Virus record (IMG/VR): IMGVR_UViG_3300031759_000043 | Span: 1 to 48,677 of that record | DNA: 48,677 nucleotides | Origin: a virus | Reading direction: 5' to 3' (one strand) | Part shown: positions 20,366 to 27,065 of the stretch, one piece after another | Layout of the letters: each line of letters begins with the position of its first letter | Position numbering within the stretch: position 1 is the first letter of the stretch | Program-made: the position numbers and the translations under genes | Notes under the pieces: model-generated | Told to the model about the DNA's origin: nothing | What the model saw: only the letters and a program-made list of their open reading frames with translations | Databases searched by the model: none

Positions 20366-20947
20366 GTGGATCTAGTTTACCTAGCAGGAGCCCCCGCGAC
20401 GGGGAAGAGCACGCTGATGGCGGAGCTGACACGCGGTGCCGTGCGAGAGAGTCGGCTTGACTACAAGCTGGTGCCCTACGACGAGCTGCTGGTTGACGGT
20501 GAGATTGTCGGCGCGGAGATTGGCAGGAAACGGGCCAACTTCCCGGGAACCGACACACTCGCCATGAACGCGCTGCCTCGGGTATCAGAGTGGCTTGAGG
20601 CGAAGCTGCTAGACGTGGTATGTGCCGAGGGAGACCGGCTCACGCACATTCGCTTCCTGGATGCGGCGGCGGCGGCCGGGTACCAGGTGAATCTGTTCCT
20701 GCTGTCAGCCCGGATGACGGTGCTGGATGAGCGGTGTGCGGCACGCGGATCGGAGCAGAGTCGCGCCTGGCGGCTGAGTCGCGGGACGATGTGCTCGCGC
20801 GTCGGGGCGATGGCAGAAGAAAAGGGATATCGGGTATTCCACCTGGATGCCGAATTGGAAACCGGGGAACTCGCTGAGTTCGTGCGCGAGAAGGTACCCG
20901 TCATGCGTCAGCTGCGGGAGCGGGCGGACGGTGCGGCATGGCGGTAG
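20366..20947 (+). CDS. P-loop kinase, candidate 5-hydroxymethyl-pyrimidine DNA kinase, 193 aa
   Basis: Leaderless GTG start. Walker A is GAPATGKST (residues 8-16), followed by LVPYDELLVDG with the acidic substrate-side residue and an Arg-rich lid (CAARGSEQSRAWRLSRGT). The small size and layout fit phage kinases that phosphorylate 5-hydroxymethyluracil in DNA. Its partners are next door: a TET/JBP-like oxygenage directly downstream (10-nt overlap) that could make the hydroxymethyl group, and an amino acid:DNA transferase upstream that would consume the phosphorylated base. A free-nucleotide kinase is the alternative. Confidence 0.65.
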   Translation: MDLVYLAGAPATGKSTLMAELTRGAVRESRLDYKLVPYDELLVDGEIVGAEIGRKRANFPGTDTLAMNALPRVSEWLEAKLLDVVCAEGDRLTHIRFLDAAAAAGYQVNLFLLSARMTVLDERCAARGSEQSRAWRLSRGTMCSRVGAMAEEKGYRVFHLDAELETGELAEFVREKVPVMRQLRERADGAAWR

Positions 20948-22191
20948 TGCGAACCCCGTCAGTCCGAATCGGATTCCGGGTGGCGGACAGCGTGCTGGAA
21001 CGGGATGTGGTGTCGCGGACTCTGGATGAGCGTGACTATAATCTCCTTCTGAATCGAGAAGGCGGTCCGGTGATGGTCTACATGCCGGACGGGCGACCTC
21101 TGGCATGCTACCTGCCCGGGGTGCTGAATGACGTCATGGACGAAGTGGATGCGTATCGGGTACTGCATCCGCTGCACTCCAGCATGACAAACAATCGAGG
21201 GATGGCGTCCGGATCCCGGAGGATTGAGCGCGGGGGCGGCGGCGGGACGCGCAGCGACGCGATGAACGTATCATCGGTCATCCTCGGCGCGTTTGAGCCT
21301 AGCGGCGTGTACCGGTACTGCCGGATGACGGAATGGACAGGGCGGAATCTGCCGGAGTGGGAGGCGCTAGCTCCGCTGTTCCGGGTGATAGGACGTCACT
21401 TTGAGGAACGAGTGACCGAGCGGTACAACGTGCAGATGGAACTGGCGCGCAAGACCGACACCTCGTGGGTGGTACCTGGCACGCCGTTCACGTCTATCAC
21501 GGTGAATAACAGTTATCCGACCGGAGTACACAAGGACGACGGGGATCTGGAAGACGGCTTCAGTACCATCGCGTGCATTCGGCGCGGGGAATACGAAGGC
21601 GGGGTGCTGGTGTTCCCCCAGTATCGCGTCGGGGTGAATTTGATGGACGGGGATCTGCTGCTGATGGACGCCCATCAGTGGCACGGAAATACCCGGATGA
21701 CATGCGCCTGCGGCGAGCGGATCGTGAACAAGTTCTGCAGCTACTGCGGAGCGGAGCGGATCAGTATTGTCTCTTACTTCCGGACGCGGATGGCAAACTG
21801 CGGCAGTCCGGAAGAAGAACTTGAGCGGGCGGTAGCCAACACGGAAAAGCGCTCCCAGCCGCGTCCGGTCAGCAAGACAGAATCAGCGCCTGAACCTGAG
21901 CCAGCTGCGGAGACGGAAGTCGTCCAGCTGGACGAGCCTGCGGCTGCTGTCATACTGCCCGATGCGGAGCGGCTCCCGGAGCCTGAGGTTGAGGATGCGC
22001 CTGCAGTCAAGCCGAAGCGCACCCGGAAACCCAAGGGGGCTTCAATTGCAACTGTGCCTCCGGCGGTAGAGGCGGAGCCTGAGCCGGTGAGCGCTCCGGT
22101 GAAGAAGGTACGCACTCCACGCAGGAAGCCTGCAGCGGCAGTGCCGAAGCCCGCTGTTGATCCCGTGACTGGTGAGCCCCTGGAAGGGTGA
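20938..22191 (+). CDS. TET/JBP-like 2OG-Fe(II) dioxygenase with Cys insert, 417 aa
   Basis: The oxygenase core is complete: VHKDDGD gives the Fe-binding H198 and D200, HQWHG supplies the distal His (H249), and ERISIVSYF carries the 2-oxoglutarate-binding Arg (R274). The strand pattern (GEYEGGVLVFP, DGDLLLMDAHQWHG) is that of TET/JBP enzymes, which oxidise the methyl group of thymine or 5-methylcytosine in DNA. Between His249 and Arg274 lies a four-Cys segment (CACGERIVNKFCSYCG), a zinc-ribbon insertion. Residues about 285-417 are a disordered Pro/Ala/Glu tail with basic KRTRKPKG and RTPRRKP motifs that could bind DNA. No cytosine methylase is seen nearby, so thymine is the likelier substrate. 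Confidence 0.7.
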   Translation: MAVVRTPSVRIGFRVADSVLERDVVSRTLDERDYNLLLNREGGPVMVYMPDGRPLACYLPGVLNDVMDEVDAYRVLHPLHSSMTNNRGMASGSRRIERGGGGGTRSDAMNVSSVILGAFEPSGVYRYCRMTEWTGRNLPEWEALAPLFRVIGRHFEERVTERYNVQMELARKTDTSWVVPGTPFTSITVNNSYPTGVHKDDGDLEDGFSTIACIRRGEYEGGVLVFPQYRVGVNLMDGDLLLMDAHQWHGNTRMTCACGERIVNKFCSYCGAERISIVSYFRTRMANCGSPEEELERAVANTEKRSQPRPVSKTESAPEPEPAAETEVVQLDEPAAAVILPDAERLPEPEVEDAPAVKPKRTRKPKGASIATVPPAVEAEPEPVSAPVKKVRTPRRKPAAAVPKPAVDPVTGEPLEG

Positions 22192-22196
22192 TGAGG

Positions 22197-22748
22197 ATGG
22201 CACGTCGACTTGAGACTGCGGACCGTGATGCGCAGATGTACATTCTCCATAAGGAGAACGTTCCGCACGAGGCTATCGCCAAACGGTTCGATGTGTCTAC
22301 TGCGACAGTCGGGAAAGGTATCCAGCGAGCCATCCATGACACGTTCCGGTTCAGCGCCGATGAGGATCGCATGGTCCTGGCGGATCAAATCGACGCGCTC
22401 ATGTTCAAGCTTCGGCGACTCCTCGCGGAGCCGCAGTACATGGTCAGCGTCAGCGGCAAGGTGGTCATCAACCCGGTTACCGGGGAGCCGTTGGTCGATC
22501 GCTCGCACGAGGTACGAGTCATGGAATCCCTGCGCAAGTTCATGGACATGCGCGCCAAGCTGCTCGGGCTTAACATGCCGGTCCGGCATCGGGTTGAGAT
22601 CACTGACAAGATGGATGACGAGATCGAGCGGCTGGCGTCGGAACTCATGCTGCACGGAGCGGGCAGCGGGATTCCGGCGGAACTGCCAGCCGGAGAAATC
22701 GTGAACGGTGAGGTTGAGCATGGCAGTGCTGACGCCGGAACCAGATGA
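22197..22748 (+). CDS. terS: Terminase small subunit-like protein, 183 aa
   Basis: ATG at 22197 follows GGAAGGGTGATGAG; earlier in-frame ATG/GTG codons are too close to the ribosome site. The N-terminus holds a helix-turn-helix (YILHKENVPHEAIAKRFDV, STATVGKGIQRAI), followed by a long helical oligomerisation region. This plan fits small terminase subunits that recognise the packaging site. The gene overlaps the large subunit gene by 29 nt, which strongly supports the call. It could alternatively be another DNA-binding regulator. Confidence 0.7.
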   Translation: MARRLETADRDAQMYILHKENVPHEAIAKRFDVSTATVGKGIQRAIHDTFRFSADEDRMVLADQIDALMFKLRRLLAEPQYMVSVSGKVVINPVTGEPLVDRSHEVRVMESLRKFMDMRAKLLGLNMPVRHRVEITDKMDDEIERLASELMLHGAGSGIPAELPAGEIVNGEVEHGSADAGTR

Positions 22749-25515
22749 GCCTGAAGGGGACGAAAAGGAGACCGAGCTTCCCTCCGACTGGCGGGATCTG
22801 AGTCCCGAGGCGAAGAAGGTGCTGCTCCACAAGCTGCGCGGGCGGCATGTTTCGCTGGGACTGGGGGGGCCTCGGGGGTGGCGGTCGCTAGCGAGGCCGA
22901 AGCAGCTGCCGCCGAATGACCCGATGCACCATCTGCCAGATGAGAACGGGTTTGCTTGCGGATGCGATGGTCCAGATGAGAACTGGAACATCTGGATGTT
23001 CATGGCCGGACGAGGGTGCGTCGCAGGTGAGACTAGGATATACCTGCCTTTGGAGAACCGGCACGAGCGAATTGACGTACTTGCTCGCGCCGGGGAGCCG
23101 ATCGTCGTCTCCTCGCTGACAGAGGGGGGAGCCCGTCCGGTGCTGACCGATGGGGCTCCATTCGTGCGCGGCGTAGATCAGCTGTACCGGGTGACGATGG
23201 ACGATGGGAGAGCTATCACTGCCACCGATCGTCACCGATTCCTGACTCCGCAAGGATGGCGGCTACTCGCTGACGTGCGCGTCGGACAGCCTCTAGCCGG
23301 AGGCGCTCCCGTTCCTCCGGGGGCAGATTTCTCTTACCGATCAACGTATCGCGGAGATGCGCGGCATTGGAAGAATACAGCCGCAAGTTCTCAACTCGAT
23401 TATCCGACGTATCCCCGTTACGGTGGTCCACTACCTCATCCGGAAGCAGATAGCGGCCGAGGAAATGCTCCATCATCAGACGGTGCTGACGCACGTAGCC
23501 TGATGATGTCGCATGCGGATGATCGGGTATCCTCACCAGGATGTAACCATCTTCGTCGACAGAGTAGCCACCACGCCAGAAGTAGTTACGCTCCGGGTGA
23601 GCTTTCGCTTCCAGCCGTGGCAACTCTAGCTCTATCAGACGCTGACGCACTGTCTCCTCATTACAGCCCAGCATCTCAGCCATCTCGCGGCATGTCAGCT
23701 GATGCGATTGGAAATAGCGCAGGCGCTCTTCATCCAGGTAGAACCGGCGCGATTCCGACATCAACTTACGGGTGGCGGGGGTTTTCTGACGACCGCGCAG
23801 CTGAACTCCGGCCTTCTGGAGAGCACGACCTACTGTCTGATAGGATACTCCGGCAGTCTTGGCTAGATCCTTCAAGTTCTCCCCGGCTTGGTAGCGCTCT
23901 ATCAGACTGGGAAGCAGCTCAGGAGGAATCCGGGAAAAACCTAGCGGCGGCATACACCCATACTACAGTATGGACGCGGGTCCTGGCTATAACCCCCGCA
24001 GGGACCGGGCTGTTCTACGATATGACAGTGCCGGGATCGGAGAACTATGCCGCCGAGGGAATGTGGAACCACAACTGCGGGAAGACCTGGGCCGGAGCTA
24101 ACTGGATCATCGAGCAAGCGCTGAAAGACCCTGGCTCGGTTTGGGCTGTTGTCGCACCTACATTCCGCGACGTTAGAGTCACCTGCTTCGAGGGTCCTTC
24201 CGGAATTCGGAAACAGCTCGAACCCGGTGAAGAGGCCCAATGGCGGAGGAATGAACTTCGTCTGGACTTGGTAAACGGCTCGATTATCTACGGATACTCA
24301 GCTGACCAACCAGAACGACTTCGCGGTTCTAACCTTTCCGGGGCTTGGTGCGACGAGACCGGGAGCTGGCAATATGAGGAGACCTGGTATGAGGGTCTTG
24401 TTCCTGCGCTGAGAATTGGCAAGCACCCGCGTGTCATGGTCACGTCTACCCCGCGACCCACGCATCTGATCCGGGACCTGTTCAACCGACGTGACGGCAC
24501 TATGCACGCCACAAGCGCCAGCACATGGGAGAATGCAAAGAATCTCTCCGCTGCCGCGCTTGATGAACTCCGGCGTCGTTACGAAGGAACACGTCTCGGT
24601 CGTCAGGAGCTTGAAGGCGTCCTGCTGGACGACCTTGAGGGGGCTTTGTGGAAGCGTTCCGATATCGACGCGGCCCGAGTGAAGCTAGCGGATGTGCCGG
24701 ATCTGGTACGGGTGGTTGTCGGTATTGACCCGGCAGTCACGTCCGGGGAGGAATCGGACGAGACCGGTATCATCGTCGCTGGTGATGACGGACACGGACA
24801 CGGCTACGTTCTCGGTGACTATTCCATGAAGGGAACGCCTGACCAGTGCATGCGCGAAGCCGTGCGAGCTTACAAGCGCCATGGCGCGGACTGCATCGTT
24901 GCGGAAGTCAACAACGGCGGTGACTTCATCGGCACCGTGCTCCGGAACGTGGACCCGGAAGTGCCGTACCGAACGGTGAGAGCGTCGCGAGGCAAGGCTA
25001 TCCGGGCAGAGCCAGTGTCAGCGCTTGCAGAGCAGCGACGGCTGCATCATGTGGGGTCATTCCCTGAACTGGAAGACCAGATGTGCAGCCTGGTCCCGGG
25101 CATTTCCGCAGGACCTGATGACCGGGTGGACGCCTGCGTCTGGGCTGTGTTCGAGCTGCGCGGGCTGAGTCAGGCGTCGTGGCTCAGTGCCTACGGCGTC
25201 GCTCGCTGCGCGGGATGCGACCATGCGTATAGCGTCGGGCTCAAGGAATGCCCGCGCTGCCGGGCTGCCAATCCGCTGGAAGCCGAGCGGACGGTTGTCG
25301 CTGGCGAGGTGGTCGTGGATGATGGTGATGTACCTCAGCCCGGTGGATGGGCTTATGTGTACGGCATCAAGAGATGCCCAAAGGGACACGCCTACTCCGA
25401 CCGGAACGGGAATGCGGGAACCTGCCCGCGCTGCCGAGGCGGAGGGCTGGATTTCCTGCGGAGTACGGGGCGCGGGTTGACACCCGGCGGCGGGACTGGT
25501 ATGATTCAGTCGTGA
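22720..25515 (+). CDS. terL: Terminase large subunit interrupted by an intein, 931 aa
   Basis: ATG at 22720 follows GAGGTTGAGC. Once the 353-residue intein (23017-24075) is removed, a 578-residue packaging ATPase/nuclease remains. The Walker A motif is rebuilt across the junction (GRG + CGKTWAG), Walker B is SGAWCDE, and the RNase H-like nuclease shows VVGIDPAVTSG (near residue 666), IVAEVNNGGDF and DDRVDACVWAV (near 800). The intein splits the catalytic ATP loop, so no packaging activity is possible before splicing. Unusually, the C-terminus carries two zinc-ribbon motifs (CAGCDHAY...CPRC and CPKGHAYS...CPRC). The stop overlaps the next leaderless start. Confidence 0.93.
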   Translation: MAVLTPEPDEPEGDEKETELPSDWRDLSPEAKKVLLHKLRGRHVSLGLGGPRGWRSLARPKQLPPNDPMHHLPDENGFACGCDGPDENWNIWMFMAGRGCVAGETRIYLPLENRHERIDVLARAGEPIVVSSLTEGGARPVLTDGAPFVRGVDQLYRVTMDDGRAITATDRHRFLTPQGWRLLADVRVGQPLAGGAPVPPGADFSYRSTYRGDARHWKNTAASSQLDYPTYPRYGGPLPHPEADSGRGNAPSSDGADARSLMMSHADDRVSSPGCNHLRRQSSHHARSSYAPGELSLPAVATLALSDADALSPHYSPASQPSRGMSADAIGNSAGALHPGRTGAIPTSTYGWRGFSDDRAAELRPSGEHDLLSDRILRQSWLDPSSSPRLGSALSDWEAAQEESGKNLAAAYTHTTVWTRVLAITPAGTGLFYDMTVPGSENYAAEGMWNHNCGKTWAGANWIIEQALKDPGSVWAVVAPTFRDVRVTCFEGPSGIRKQLEPGEEAQWRRNELRLDLVNGSIIYGYSADQPERLRGSNLSGAWCDETGSWQYEETWYEGLVPALRIGKHPRVMVTSTPRPTHLIRDLFNRRDGTMHATSASTWENAKNLSAAALDELRRRYEGTRLGRQELEGVLLDDLEGALWKRSDIDAARVKLADVPDLVRVVVGIDPAVTSGEESDETGIIVAGDDGHGHGYVLGDYSMKGTPDQCMREAVRAYKRHGADCIVAEVNNGGDFIGTVLRNVDPEVPYRTVRASRGKAIRAEPVSALAEQRRLHHVGSFPELEDQMCSLVPGISAGPDDRVDACVWAVFELRGLSQASWLSAYGVARCAGCDHAYSVGLKECPRCRAANPLEAERTVVAGEVVVDDGDVPQPGGWAYVYGIKRCPKGHAYSDRNGNAGTCPRCRGGGLDFLRSTGRGLTPGGGTGMIQS
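23216..23953 (-). CDS. HNH homing endonuclease, antisense inside the intein, 245 aa
   Basis: A minus-strand gene fully inside the terminase intein. The protein has two helix-turn-helix units (ENLKDLAKTAGVSYQTVGRA near 25-45; CREMAEMLGCNEETVRQRL near 88-106), a beta stretch (DEDGYILVRIPDHPH) and an HNH core: RQHRLMMEHFLG, then VVDHRNGDTSDNRVENLRLY with His177 and Asn189. This is the HNH_3 type typical of phage homing enzymes. ATG at 23953 has only a weak ribosome site; a palindrome with TAGTAT lies just upstream. Its stop lies opposite intein block B. It is offset by one base from the sense codons. It presumably cleaves intein-free terminase genes. Confidence 0.88.
   Translation of the reverse strand: MPPLGFSRIPPELLPSLIERYQAGENLKDLAKTAGVSYQTVGRALQKAGVQLRGRQKTPATRKLMSESRRFYLDEERLRYFQSHQLTCREMAEMLGCNEETVRQRLIELELPRLEAKAHPERNYFWRGGYSVDEDGYILVRIPDHPHATSSGYVRQHRLMMEHFLGRYLLPDEVVDHRNGDTSDNRVENLRLYSSNAAHLRDTLIGKRNLPPEERERLRLEAVRRARQRVAAILAESGIGDDRWQ
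23958..23973 (-). promoter_or_regulatory. Palindrome upstream of the antisense HNH gene
   Basis: CCATACT-AC-AGTATGG, 7-bp arms, 5 bp upstream of the HNH start codon and inside intein codons before block F. It could act as promoter -10 region (TAGTAT on the minus strand) or operator. No clear -35 is seen. Confidence 0.35.
25477..25505 (+). promoter_or_regulatory. Promoter TTGACA-17-TATGAT, leaderless gene
   Basis: Perfect -35, 17-nt spacer, strong -10, with GTG 6 nt downstream. The -35 lies in the loop of CGGGT-TGAC-ACCCG (25473-25486). It sits within the last codons of the terminase gene. Confidence 0.8.
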
Positions 25516-25766
25516 GTTCACTATCTGAAGAAGAGCGAGCGCAGGCCCGTCAGCTATTTGAAACTGGCGGGGAAGACAGCCGAGTCTGCTCTTTCTGCGG
25601 CGGCGTCCACACTCGGGCATGTCCCCGTGTAGCATCCTTTGAGCTGCATGAAAGCGGCAAGCTGAAGTCTGTTCAGTTCTTTGCTGAAGGCAGCTGGGAT
25701 GACTCGTTCATCATCTGGCCCGAAATGGCATTTGAAGATGACGACGATAAGGAGAGGCAGGGGTGA
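25512..25766 (+). CDS. Small acidic protein with Cys cluster, 84 aa
   Basis: The frame is open far upstream, but GTG at 25512 lies 6 nt after a near-consensus promoter and overlaps the terminase stop (GTGA), which decides the start. The product begins MSSLSEEERAQARQLFETGG, contains CSFCGGVHTRAC (zinc-knuckle-like), then a beta stretch and an acidic end (FEDDDDKERQG). Function unknown; it may assist head assembly or regulate late genes. Confidence 0.65.
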   Translation: MSSLSEEERAQARQLFETGGEDSRVCSFCGGVHTRACPRVASFELHESGKLKSVQFFAEGSWDDSFIIWPEMAFEDDDDKERQG

Positions 25767-25772
25767 GTGCTG

Positions 25773-25937
25773 ATGAGTGAGGATCCGTTCCCGCCGCTGG
25801 CGGTGGGGGCGACCGCGCTGCACGAGAACATGATCTCGTTTATTGCGGCGGGGTTTACCCGTGGTGAAGCGCTGCAGATTGTGCTGACGCTACTGACGGA
25901 AACGATTAGGGCAAACGGCGGCGCTGGAGGAGGTTAG
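25773..25937 (+). CDS. Small hypothetical protein, 54 aa
   Basis: ATG at 25773 follows GGGGTGAGTG. The product begins MSEDPFPPLAVGATALHENM and has a helical middle (TRGEALQIVLTLLTETIR), ending in a Gly-rich GGAGGG. It resembles the short head-proximal peptides often found near portal genes in actinophages, but no family is recognised. Followed at 6 nt by the next gene. Confidence 0.6.
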   Translation: MSEDPFPPLAVGATALHENMISFIAAGFTRGEALQIVLTLLTETIRANGGAGGG

Positions 25938-25943
25938 GATAAG

Positions 25944-26285
25944 ATGTCGGCAACCGGTGCAGTCAGCATATCACGGCTATCGCTGCAGTACCTGACCGTG
26001 CCGGTGCAGGTCATGCGAGGCGGAACGGCGTATAACCCGACGGGGGATGCGGTGGCGTTCGCGTTCGTAGACGTGAACGGAGCGGTGCCGACGAGCGGGA
26101 TGTGGGTAGCCGGGTCGTGGATCACAGTGCCGAACTATTCATATCCTTATGCTGCGCAGTGCCTCATCGGACCGGGAGGCGGTACGGCTCCTGCCACCGG
26201 GACATACACAGTCTGGCTGCAGATCACGGATAATCCTGAAATACCTGTTCTGGTGGCCGGTCAGCTGCAGGTGGTCTTATGGTGA
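25944..26285 (+). CDS. Probable structural protein, 113 aa
   Basis: ATG at 25944 follows GGAGGAGGTTAGG. The sequence is beta-rich (LQYLTVPVQVMRGGTAYNP, TGTYTVWLQITDNPE) with Ig/BppU-like strand periodicity, as in small virion baseplate or fibre-associated proteins. It overlaps the next gene by 7 nt. Together with the adhesin-like proteins that follow it may form part of a head or tail appendage. Confidence 0.65.
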   Translation: MSATGAVSISRLSLQYLTVPVQVMRGGTAYNPTGDAVAFAFVDVNGAVPTSGMWVAGSWITVPNYSYPYAAQCLIGPGGGTAPATGTYTVWLQITDNPEIPVLVAGQLQVVLW

Positions 26286-27043
26286 CATATCCGGGCACCT
26301 ACGCCGTACCCGGATCCATGTGGCCGGGAGAAATCCGGCCGGGCATGACGCTGGTCGCGGGAAACAGCGGACTTGCGTCAACAGGCGGCCTCGTACGGAA
26401 GAGAAAATCAGTCCGTGCTGTGTGGCAAAGCGGCTACGGGAAACTGAATGCTGTACCTCCTCCAGGGGGGGTTGTCACCTGGAATTTCGTCCCTGCGAGC
26501 ATGCAGCCGGGAGCGGGCGTCCCCGGACTGCCATTGTTCAGTCCGGTCAGCGGAGTCGTAAACGACGCGATAGCATACAGATCCGCGCGGAAAAGGCTGG
26601 TGCCTCGTGCGGTCTGGCACGGAAACAGAGGACTGCTCAACGCATTGCCTCCGCCGTTGGGAACTGCAGCAACCGGCGGTCTTATCCGGGGAAGAACAGC
26701 TTACCGCGCGGCATGGCGAAGCAATTACGGAACCGTCAACGCGCCGCCGCCTGCTGGCACAGCATGGACCGGATATGCGGTACCCGGAGCCATGTGGCCA
26801 GGGGTGATCGTTCCCGGAATGACGCTTGCCGGAGGGGGATCAACTCCTGCAACTCCGTTCACCTACCTGTACAATGATGCTGACGAGTACATCTTCCCGG
26901 ACTATCTTGAGTCGAGTGACGGGCTGCACTGGACGACGCTGGTAGCCGTACCGCAGATGTCATACAATTACATTATCTCGGTGTCGGCGCACACGGCGGC
27001 TCTGCCCGGCGGCGGATACACCTGGGTGCTCATACCGGGTTAG
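26279..27043 (+). CDS. Repeat-containing structural protein, 254 aa
   Basis: Three imperfect tandem repeats are visible: RKSVRAVWQSGYGKLNAVPP, RKRLVPRAVWHGNRGLLNAL and RTAYRAAWRSNYGTVNAPPP, each followed by Pro/Gly-rich linkers. A second motif recurs (VPGSMWPGEIRPGM, VPGAMWPGVIVPGM). The last 70 residues are a distinct beta domain. No enzyme motif. The repeats suggest an elongated virion protein binding a repeated partner or forming an appendage. It lies between a small beta protein and a fibre-like protein. Confidence 0.65.
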   Translation: MVTYPGTYAVPGSMWPGEIRPGMTLVAGNSGLASTGGLVRKRKSVRAVWQSGYGKLNAVPPPGGVVTWNFVPASMQPGAGVPGLPLFSPVSGVVNDAIAYRSARKRLVPRAVWHGNRGLLNALPPPLGTAATGGLIRGRTAYRAAWRSNYGTVNAPPPAGTAWTGYAVPGAMWPGVIVPGMTLAGGGSTPATPFTYLYNDADEYIFPDYLESSDGLHWTTLVAVPQMSYNYIISVSAHTAALPGGGYTWVLIPG

Positions 27044-27065
27044 ATGACTGACTGGAGGAGGAACT

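Larger units (their letters stand above)
23017..24075 (+). mobile_element. Intein in terminase Walker A, 353 aa, with antisense HNH gene
   Basis: Starts at Cys (CVAGETRIYLPLENR, block A), has block B around residues 65-82 (ITATDRHRFLTPQGW with the T-x-x-H motif), and ends with block F (VLAITPAGTGLFYDMTVPGS, YAAEG) and block G MWNHN before a Cys +1. All splicing residues (Cys1, block B His, His-Asn, Cys+1) are present. There is no LAGLIDADG domain in the sense frame; residues 67-312 are a low-complexity Ser/Pro/Arg/His stretch that is the reverse reading of an HNH endonuclease gene. A small palindrome (CCATACT-AC-AGTATGG, 23958-23973) precedes that gene. Confidence 0.9.

Noticed and set aside
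21774-23003. 409-codon minus-strand frame opposite the oxygenase tail and terminase start
   Set aside because: Composition is Ser/Gly-rich, as expected opposite a Pro/Ala/Glu tail; no ribosome site and no domain recognised. Contrast with the HNH gene nearby, which has clear motifs.
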